Below, piece by piece: positions 55,373-64,000 of a stretch of 64,000 nt of DNA. How positions within the stretch are numbered: the first letter of the stretch is position 1; every line of letters begins with the position of its first letter. The notes below the pieces were generated by a model. It was not told where the DNA came from. It saw nothing but the letters and a program-made list of their open reading frames with translations, and searched no databases. The stretch is from Ligustrum vulgare (Eukaryota; Streptophyta; Magnoliopsida; Lamiales; Oleaceae), in the NCBI GenBank assembly GCA_963555705.1, contig OY743177.1:53210596-53274595 (forward strand), in the 5' to 3' direction. A program made the translations under genes and the position numbers.

Positions 55373-58300
55373 GTTCATTCGCGTGTAATTGGAAATGAAG
55401 AAATAGTTATTTGGGAGTAAAAACGAACATTAAGATTAGGGCATAAATAATGGTATCAATATGATGTGATTCACTTAAGAGATTGGGATTAAAATGTTTT
55501 TTAAGCAGCCTACTTTTATGGAATTCACATTAATTCAGTTATAACTCAGAACTGACAATTTCATATTCATGAGTTGATATGTGGCAAACTGCACCAATAT
55601 TGCAGTTCCAAGGAACCTCTGCTGACCAAAGATTATTATGTTGTTCTAATGTATTGTGCACCAAAACATTTACACATAGGAAATCCTATAGAATGAACTT
55701 GACTCAAGTCATGCACATTCAAAATGACATGGTGCCCATCCTGCCAAAAAAAAAATTTTGAACTCATATATAGCTTATATATGCAAATCTATTGGGAAAA
55801 AATGCAATTATTGGAAATGATGAAACACTTCAACTAATTAACATACTCAATGAGTAAAGCATAATTTAAATAGCTAACATTTACACGTATTAGAAACGTA
55901 CCTCCGCGGTCTTCAAAACTTCAGTGGAGTTATTATTATCCAAAATAGAGGATGAACTGCATATACACAATTAACAAGTAGCGACATCAACATAATAATT
56001 ACACAAATTACAACTCAGTTCCCAATTATTTTGAGAAAATAGGTAGTCATGGAACAATAAAAACTTAAAAAACAAACACGTAAGATGGAGCACACATTTT
56101 TTACAAGTAACAAAATTTTATTAATCAATAAAATATTTCACAATCAATTCTGCATTCCAAAATAAATACTTGGAATATAAAATCACAGCCATAATGCTAG
56201 TCCATAATATGTTACATGAAGTGCTCTTTCCCACATAATGTCTTATAAGCTATGATTGCACATTTAGAATAACGAAAGCGTCATCTACAAACACAAAGTG
56301 TTCTTTAATTAACCAACCTACAAAAAATTTTGGAGATCAAAATACAACATTTTCTATCCCAACAGCAAGTTTCACAGAATTTGCATTTATATTAGAATTA
56401 TATATGTGAAAAAGGTAGCAGTAAAAATATATTTCTTAATTAAACTAAAAAAAAATAATAAAAAAATGCATTTTCTATCAAGCTCATAAACCACAAGTAA
56501 TCAATCACATTGACAAGCATATTTTGAGATATAAAAAATCACACATGAATAAATTTCATCCTACCCCTAAAGAAACATACACCACAATAAGAAATCATTG
56601 TGAACCATTAAAATATGCCATTGAAATGATCTAGGTGAAAATATGCATTAAGAAAAAGCTCAAGATATAAGAATTTCATAGTCTTAAAGAACTCTAATTC
56701 TCCAATGCTAATATAACTCTAGCTGTCCAATTCTATTGAGTAGCACTCTGCTCATACAAGTTACAACAAGAGCATTCATGGCCCCCTTTTTACTTAAATA
56801 AGAGCAATTATACATGATCACATCAAAATACACGAGAGTTTTGAACATATTTGATTGACAATGTTTTGAACATATTTGATTGACAATGTAATTATTATAG
56901 GATTTATATTCATTTATTTCTTCTACATTCCATCATATGAATACATGAATTCTGTAAAATATAGACACTACAAAAGCTAAAGAAACGAACTTGGAAACAG
57001 GGTACACCTTTGGTATCATCTTCAGCGGCAAAAAGCCATCTACAACAGTCAGTGGAACAACGGAATTACAGAACAAACTCAAATCAAATGCTAAAATCAA
57101 TGAGACCATAGATAATACTCTTGACTATTTTCATTTTCCAGAAAAGAATGTTCAAGTGTATAAGAACAACAATCAAATTTGTCGATAGAGTAAGTAAATT
57201 AACGTGACCAAACTCGAAGCCGATATTATTTATCTTGCTATTTGTTTGCTAAAATGTACAGCTTTTGAAGTCTCAAAGGAGGCATGAGTTACCAAAATTT
57301 AGATTGTCCATCACAAACTACAAAGTCTCCAGGAAATGGCTGCATAGAAGTCACTTGTTTCACAATTGAATCACAAACAAATAAGAACTATTCCATCTCA
57401 CTACACCAGATTGTCTTCCTCCGTGGTGACAGTGGCTCCAACCTCCACGTTTGGCCAACTACAGATGCTATTACACAAAAAATTCCAAAATAAAAAAAAA
57501 ATTAGACCACACATTCTGACCTTGTTTTGCCAACATATTCATTAGTGACTAACCAAATAGATTTGTAATGGCATTTGAGATGGCATGCACTTTACAAACT
57601 ACTTTGCCTCCTTCAGACATGCTTTCACCAAGAAGAAGATTAGCAAATCTTTATTTCATTATCTCAATTTCTAAGAGTTAACAGAAAAGGAGAAAGTGTA
57701 GGGTGAAAAGAACATTAATAAAAATGCCTCAACGAGTTTGTAAGCCACGCTATCTCACAAATAGGCAATCGGATTATAAAACTGAATATATCCCTAATAT
57801 ATTAACAAATTTATTCTATACACAAATCTATTTGCTAAAATGTATAAATGATAAATGAATGAAAAAATTGCAAGCACGGTACGCAAGACAATTGAAGATT
57901 GGATACGTATACCAATATATATCTCTAATATATTAAACAAGGTTTGTGCATTTTTTCCAGCAGTAAAGAAATATAAATTATTATGTACGAGGAACGTTGG
58001 TGGCAAAAAGAAATGTGATTTCAAGTAGACCAACATCAAAAGAAACAATGGTTCGCTAAAATGCAAGCAAAAGAAGTAAATTATGCATTCTTGGCCGATA
58101 GATATGTGAGGTTAGCCACACAAATACTTGTACCATTTTAAGGCATAGGGTACAGATTTGAAACCATGGAGCATCTCATCATGTAGTTTTTTCAATAGGC
58201 CAATAAGAAAACGAAAGAAGATTGAGGAATGGAGTGAGCTATTGCATTTTTCTCTTTCAGTGTAGCATCTGAATTTATTTTTTCCTCGAAACAAACATTC

Positions 58301-59420
58301 GATATGTAAAGGTAAAGGCAGAATCTTTCCTGATCGACTTCCCTATGTATAGTATGTCCTCCTAATAGACATAGCTAGTTTTTACAAACACTTCATTAAT
58401 ATCTTGTATTTTTAAAAATACATGGATAATCATTCAGGTAAGGATTTTTATTAAGGGGAAAATATCATCTTAAAAATAAGTATCAAGGTACCACCTTTTG
58501 AGGGGGCTCTATACCTTTAAGAGAGCTTCATTCTGAGAGCTTCATTTTTCCCATTATGAAAAGGGCATGCATGACAAAAAAAAGTACAGATGCATATAGT
58601 TAAAATAAGCAAGAAATAACCTTAATTGCTAAAGGTAAATTGTTTCCATATTTTAAATTTTAAATTACCGATACTTAAAAAAGACTTTATCACTAAACTA
58701 CTTATGATTAACATTTGCACTGTATAAATTATCAATTCTGTAAGACATCAATTTCTCTTGTTATCAATATTACATGCATTTTTATCATAAATAAATAATA
58801 AATCACCCTTACCAACAACAACATAATAAAAAAATAACCACTCAATCAATTAAAAATGAAAATATATAAGATTATTCTTTAGCCATCTCATCTGAAATCC
58901 AATTGGTGTTCAAAAGGAAGTTTTAAACTCAGTGGGTAAATATCAAAATAGACATGTTTTATTTATTTAAACCTTACTAAGCTAACTTCTAGCATATTTT
59001 TCCAAAATCATGGACTTTTCGTTGACCAATGGCTTATGCAGAGGCATAAAAATCCAATCGTATATAAAACTCTAGTCTAATGTCTATATATAAGTAAAGC
59101 CTTAGTGAACAGTTAATGACACAACAACTGAAACCATTTTCACAAACTACAAATACAAATGCTCAAATTTCCCTTCATTCTGCATTTTGAAATTAATGTG
59201 CAATTATCAGAATTATCAGTGAGAAATGGTGAAATAATAACATATCAACCATGAAAGAAATAAACCTCACAAACTATTCTATAGGCCAAGCATCAATAGT
59301 AGTAGATATGCACAAAATGATGAACAATGGGAAATTGGAGATCGACAAGTTATGCTTTAGAAATTTTCGGGTTCATATAAAAGATACAACCTAATTCATG
59401 AGATACTCGGAAAGCACTTA
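55373..59420. other. Helitron-associated sequence without assignable gene
   Basis: AT-rich, intron-like sequence with many short frames, none with a clear domain. At 57396-57465 (minus strand) tggcca, ggttgg, gtcacc and ggagga fall with the spacing of the methionine aminopeptidase C-terminal exon (WPDGWTAVTADGK region) after small deletions. This would fit the exon at 59423 but is weak on its own. Confidence 0.4.
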
Positions 59421-59422
59421 CC

Positions 59423-59522
59423 TGCCACTATTGCTTTTTCCAAACACTCATACGTCAAATGGACCAGCCGTTGAGATGCTTCATCAACATTACTAACGAA
59501 GAAAGTGTCATTCAAATTCACC
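59423..59522 (-). pseudogene. Methionine aminopeptidase 1 exon fragment
   Basis: On the minus strand, after a cctgcag acceptor and before a gtaagtgc donor, the reading is VNLNDTFFVSNVDEASQRLV followed by HLTYECLEKAIVAG. This matches the stretch of cytosolic type 1 methionine aminopeptidase around GDLNETYFVGNVDEA, just after the first metal-binding aspartates. The enzyme removes initiator Met from new proteins using two metal ions. The exon is intact and clean at both borders, but most neighbouring exons are not recognisable and a retroelement lies upstream in the same orientation. A captured fragment on the Helitron whose 3' end is at 55330 is the simplest reading. Confidence 0.7.
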
Positions 59523-61479
59523 TGCCGAAGGCAGACATAAAGAGAAGTTTTTAATTACAAGGATACTATGAAATTATCAACATGGAGATGGTTATGATTT
59601 TCCTTACCATGTACTCCCTTATAGAACATAGTTACACCAACATTTATCTATCAACATCCTCTAATTTTCCAAAATAAACAAAAATATAAGCGATGGGAGA
59701 TTAAACAGTATTATCCTAATCAAAATGATAGGGGAATGACCTCAGCAAAATTCTTGCATGCTTGAATTATGATTGTTTTCAGGGAATTAGATGTTTCAAA
59801 TTGAATGGAGGACATTCAATTTTTCATTTAAAGAATTCGTTTTCTTCCAATATTATTCTTCGATAATCGACATATGTAAGGTCGGATTGGAGGAGGAAAT
59901 CAACATACAACAAAATCTTTTACTGCTATTAGGACCTATAGCTCCTTATCTATGTAAAGTGTAAACATATATGCCTATAAAATTCAAGCAGTTAGCATCT
60001 CAGCAGTACCATTTCTTTCAAATAAAATGAATGGAAAACTTGGAGATCAAGACTCAAATAATAAAGAATTTTGTTTCCTTTTAAATTTATGCTCAACTCA
60101 GAGCTCAATCTGATCATTTCCATATTTTCCCTATTTTGAGGTAGAGTAAGTAAATTTTTACTTGCACCTTTGCCAAATGAATTATATTTTGCATCTCAGC
60201 CAAACTTGTTCTTGTTGGTTATGGTATCAAGAAGTTGCAAATCAAGCTTACTGATGTGTTCCGGACCCGCGACAATCGGAGTCATAGCAGGCTTGACAGA
60301 AAGTTAAATATTGAAGCCAAATAAAAGTGCAGTCCAGTCAACCATGTCGGAATTGGATGGATAATATATGTTTTTCGAGTAGAAACAGGTCACTGAGCAA
60401 GACTCATGGGCAAAAGCCCTTGAGCCCATTGATTTTAGGGTCAAATTCCATCGTTTGGGGCTTCAAATTGTCAAATCAATGATGCAGACAGAAATTTACT
60501 ATATTTCCATAATTATAGGATTATATTTACTTTGTCTTTATTATTGTTTCCAATTAAATTAGGACTCCATTATGAGAGATTTTATCTATTCTCTAATTAG
60601 ATTAAATTTTATTTAGTTTTCTAAGTAGACTAGGATTTTTATTCTCGTAGCCTATATAAAGGCGTCTTCATTGTAATATTAAAAACAGACTTTGACGAAT
60701 AAAAAAAGATTGAATGTTTTTCAATTTTTTAATGTGTGGATTCACATTACAAACCCGAACTTATCAAGATTGATTATCTTGTGGCGTTCATCTCGAACTT
60801 ATCAAATATTCGCGAGAATATTTGTGGCATTCAAAACCAGAAACTTATCAAGGAAGTTGGACAGATCCTTGTGGCGTTTCGCAAATCTTGGTTCTTCAAT
60901 CCGCATCGTCGATCCTCGCGTCGTTATTGTCGGGTCAGGATTCCACCGTCCGTAGCAACCTGGGTTCGGAACTTTTCGGCCTTAATTACGCGCATCTCGA
61001 ATCTCATCATCTGGTATCAGAGTTGGACTCTGAATTCAGGTTTTTCTATCAGTTTGATTTTTATGTTTATCATCGAGTCCCAAAAAATTCATTCATATCT
61101 TGTTGAGTGTTTTGTTTTCAGTTTTTTGCGTTCTTCTTGTTCTTGAGTTTGTTGAGTCTTTAATCCAGAAAATCGTTCCAAATTTTTTTTAAAAGTGTTT
61201 GTTTTGCTTAATTCTTATCCGAATTAAGTTCCGTTTGTTTTTTCGTGTTCGTTATCAAATTTTCGGAATTATAAAAAAAAAATTATTTATCTTAATTATT
61301 CCGAAAATTCATCCAAAATTCAAAAAAAAAAGAAGTCATTCCAAAATTCAAGAACCACTTTCTTGAATTTCCTTAAATTCTTGATATTCGTTTCCTTTTA
61401 AGCCAGCAATAAAATTCGTTCCTGCTATTTGATGTCTAAATCCTCTTCGTTCTTGAGTTTTTGAAACACCACATAAGGA

Positions 61480-61988
61480 ATGGATTATGATCCGGGCTCT
61501 TTATTCCAAACTAGATGTTATGTGGATCATAAGAGGTGCAGTTTGGTAATTGATGGAAAGTGCTTTACTAGTTTTTTTAGTAGCATCGTGGTTGAAAAAT
61601 TAGGATTGCCCCTAGAACCACACTATAAACCTTATAGGATGACGTTGATGAGGGAGTTTGAGAATTTCAAAGTAACCAAACAAGTTCTAGTACCTATTAC
61701 CCAAGGAAGGTATAATGAGGATGTATGGTGTGATGTGGTGTGGTGCCATTGAAATCTTATCATATTTTATTGGGAGAATCTTGGAGACATAGGAGGGATG
61801 CTGTTTATGATAAGAGTATGCACATATACCAATTACTTAAGAAAGGGAAAACATGCATACTATATGGGTTGACATTAGAGGAAGCACTAGAAGATTCACG
61901 GAGGGTAAGGAAGGAGAGTGAAAAGTGGTGTAATAGTTGGCATCGTTGGGATAAGGATATTGAAAAGAAGGAGGGGGGTTTAAATTAA
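61480..61988 (+). pseudogene. Retropepsin-like domain of Ty3/gypsy type, frameshifted
   Basis: RCYVDHKRCSLVIDG, SSIVVEKLGLPLEPHYKPY and KVTKQVLVPITQGRYNEDVW follow the aspartic protease fold of plant gypsy elements, and SYHILLGESWRHRRDAVYDK in the next frame is the usual continuation (HILLGRPW). The catalytic D-S/T-G triad is replaced by IDGKC, so the protease is dead even in frame. The frames meet at 61735-61745, where tggtg is tandemly duplicated (gatgtggtgtggtgcc). Removing one copy would restore continuity. About 170 residues are covered. Confidence 0.75.
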
Positions 61989-62026
61989 AAACGGATAATC
62001 AAGCTCCAAAATTTGATGAGGAAAAT

Positions 62027-62662
62027 GTGGAGTTGGGTAGCGAGGAAGTGATTAAGAATGAAATTGTTGATGATGAGAGGAATGAATTGGGGGTTGAGGT
62101 AGAAGTTCAACATTTGAACTTTGAATTGAAAAATTCACATTTGGGTAGTGATGAGGCAGTGCACGAGCATGGTGATAAAAATGTGGAGGTAGAAGATGTG
62201 GTTGAATTTGAAAGAAAAAAATTTGAAGAGGTGGATGAGCCAGAAAATCTTAGGTTAGAGGAAGTAACCGGGCTTGAGAGAAAAGAGATAGAGGGGGGCG
62301 AGCAAGAAGTTGCAAAAGGAGAACTAGGTGAAGAGAAGGGTCTCGTGGTTCAAAAGGTGGAATTGACGGTGATAATTCATGAATACAAGGATCCATACCT
62401 TGTACCTCATGAACCTAACATTTCCCTCCCCGCTTTATTTAATTTTGTCTTGCAGGTTAAATGTGCTTGGAAATTTGGGCAACACCACCAATGCCCACAG
62501 GAGTTTCTACTTCAATCCATTCATGTAACCCAAGTTACAGGATACTATTGGTCATCCCTATGGCATGGAAGCAATAATTTTTCGTTTGATCCAGGAGGTG
62601 AAGAAAAACAACAGGAACAAAGCTATGATTCGGGGCGAATCATCCTAAAGAAGAGGGTATGA
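62027..62662 (+). CDS. Acidic ORF of unknown function in LTR element
   Basis: 211 codons in one frame, and the frame is open further upstream to about 61990, so the true start is unsure (GTG here; no ATG nearby). The first 130 residues are strongly acidic, rich in Glu/Val/Lys (VDDERNELGVEVEVQ, EEVTGLERKEIEGGEQEVAK) and probably disordered or coiled. Residues 130-200 are different: HEYKDPYLVPHEPNISLPAL, VKCAWKFGQHHQCPQEFLLQ and TGYYWSSLWHGSNNFSFDPG. There is no gag zinc knuckle, no membrane segment and no domain I recognise. It ends within the purine tract. An element-borne or captured gene is possible. Confidence 0.45.
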   Translation: MELGSEEVIKNEIVDDERNELGVEVEVQHLNFELKNSHLGSDEAVHEHGDKNVEVEDVVEFERKKFEEVDEPENLRLEEVTGLERKEIEGGEQEVAKGELGEEKGLVVQKVELTVIIHEYKDPYLVPHEPNISLPALFNFVLQVKCAWKFGQHHQCPQEFLLQSIHVTQVTGYYWSSLWHGSNNFSFDPGGEEKQQEQSYDSGRIILKKRV

Positions 62663-63422
62663 TGTGTTCCGGACTCGCGACAATCGGAGTCATAGCAGGC
62701 TTGACAGAAAGTTAAATATTGAAGCCAAATAAAAGTGCAGTCCAGTCAACCATGTCGGAATTGGATGGATAATATATGTTTTTCGAGTAGAAACAGGTAA
62801 CTGAGCAAGACTCATGGGCAAAAGCCCTTGAGCCCATTGATTTTAGGGTCAAATTCCATCGTTTGGGGCTTCAAATTGTCAAATCAATGATGCAGACAGA
62901 AATTTACTATATTTCCATAATTATAGGATTATATTTACTTTGTCTTTATTATTATTTTCAATTAAATTAGGACTCCATTATGAGAGATTTTATCTATTCC
63001 CTAATTAGATTAGATTTTATTTAGTTTTCTAAGTAGACTAGGATTTTTATTCTGGTAGCCTATATAAAGGAGTCTTCATTGTAATATTAAAAACAGACTT
63101 TGACGAATAAAAAAAGATTGAATGTTTTTCAATTATTTAATGTGTGGATTCACATTACAAACCCGAACTTATCAAGATTGATTATCTTGTGGCATTCATC
63201 TCGAACTTATCAAATATTCGCGAGAATATTTGTGGCGTTCAAAACCAGAAACTTATCAAGGAAGTTGGACAGATCCTTGTGGCGTTTCGAAAATCTTGGT
63301 TCTTCAATCCGCATCGTCGATCCTCGCATCGTGATTGTCAGGTTAGGATTCCACCGTCCGTAACAACTTGGGTTCGGAACTTTCCGGCGTTAATTCCGCG
63401 CATCTCGAATCACATCACTTAC

Positions 63423-63880
63423 TATAGTGGATGAACTCGTATCAACATCAAAGAATGCAGAGCACAAGAAAATGTTAGGTTATTAAAGGGGAAATATGAG
63501 ACACTTGAAACTAAAAAAATCAACAAATTCAAACTTAAATTAAAATGTAATTGACAATAGTACACGATTTGATAAAGAAAATGAGTCTAAACAAATCTTA
63601 AATCATTATTTCCATGCCAAACAAAGGATGAAGAACCCATTCAGCCCAAGTTCTCATCCAATCAACATGAATCATCTTTAATTCATAAAACCCACAAATC
63701 TAGGCAGAATCAAACCTAAAACCAGAAGATATAGCAAAATGTTAAAAAATACAACCAAAAATAAATAAATAATTGTAACATGAATATCAAGAAATCAATT
63801 ATTATTAGGTAGTAAAAGAATTATGATTTATCTCTTGCTTGTTGGGGAAAAGGGAAATTTCAAAACAAAGGATTTAATGA
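63423..63880. other. Continuation of Helitron-associated spacer
   Basis: AT-rich sequence with no convincing gene. It resumes the sequence interrupted at 60251. Confidence 0.5.
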
Positions 63881-63881
63881 A

Positions 63882-63887
63882 CTCGGT

Positions 63888-63962
<75 letters not shown>
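63882..63962. repeat. (GT)n(GA)n compound microsatellite
   Basis: About fifteen gt units pass into about twenty-four ga units. Confidence 0.95.
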
Positions 63963-63965
<3 letters not shown>

Positions 63966-64000
63966 AGTACTGACAATAATGAAAACAAGATTCCCGCCCC

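Larger units (their letters stand above)
60252..63417 (+). mobile_element. Non-autonomous LTR retroelement, 3.2 kb
   Basis: The LTRs of 758 bp each (60252-61009, 62660-63417) begin tgatgtgttccgg and end catca. They differ at roughly twenty-two positions by eye (about 97 percent alike). cttac flanks both sides (60247-60251, 63418-63422). The primer site tggtatcagag (61012-61022) fits Met-tRNA, and a purine tract aaagaagagggta (62647-62659) precedes the 3' LTR. A TATA box, tatataaagg, lies in each LTR (60653, 63061). The 1.65-kb interior has a protease-like relic and an acidic ORF but no reverse transcriptase or integrase, so it needs enzymes from another element. Confidence 0.92.

Noticed and set aside
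59085..59110. Plus-strand Helitron 5' end (tctatatataagtaaagcc)
   Set aside because: The layout is suggestive, but the preceding base is G rather than A and no matching 3' hairpin was found.
60692..61146. Three overlapping frames in the 5' LTR
   Set aside because: They lie within LTR and leader sequence repeated at 63100-63434. They are by-products of the LTR, not genes.

Overview
This is AT-rich nuclear DNA from a flowering plant, most likely a eudicot. The evidence is the element content: CACTA elements with TNP2 and Transposase_24 coding, Ty1/copia elements primed by initiator Met-tRNA, plant-type Helitrons, hAT and Tourist-like MITEs, a tRNA-derived SINE, and spliced GT-AG exons. I cannot name the species. 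Almost all of the window is transposable-element sequence, much of it nested. The only intact host-like gene I can support is a two-exon minus-strand gene for a 70-residue secreted glycine-rich peptide (34075-34394). Nothing points to a bacterial, organellar or viral origin.

Layout. 1-1834: a hAT end cut by the window edge, then a 1.3-kb hAT element with a BED zinc-finger remnant. 1835-9500 is copy A of an old duplicated segment. Copy B is 34905-35050 plus 49746-55329, and a more diverged copy C covers about 17000-19690. Comparing A with B gives empty sites for a 939-bp Helitron, a hAT element and a small MITE in A, and for a CACTA element, a hAT element and a Helitron end in B. Copy A ends in a Helitron-like unit (5' terminus at 6752) carrying a broken exon of a Sec14-like lipid-transfer protein (SFH family). 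12004-16440: a gag-only copia-type element whose 5' LTR is split by a Helitron carrying a GRF-like zinc-finger fragment. 19359-25654: a SINE and two minus-strand Helitrons, the first with relics of the Rep/helicase protein. 25655-34000: repeat-rich spacer with five hAT elements that have confirmed or near-exact 8-bp target duplications.

35051-49745: a 14.7-kb CACTA element with TTA target duplication, eroded TNP2 and Transposase_24 genes, long arrays of a gagacgac motif at both ends, and about 9.5 kb of inserted material. That insert includes a copia element (38347-44483, target duplication gttta) and what look like pieces of host gene. 55330-64000: the 3' end of another minus-strand Helitron, followed by sequence containing an exon-sized match to methionine aminopeptidase 1. 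A young non-autonomous LTR element (60252-63417, target duplication cttac) lies inside it, with a retropepsin-like relic and an unusual acidic ORF.

Interaction between parts: the elements are layered rather than cooperating. Their order can be read from target duplications and empty sites. Helitrons and the CACTA element carry host exon fragments, most of them already broken by stop codons. All identifications were made by eye from sequence; no database search was run.
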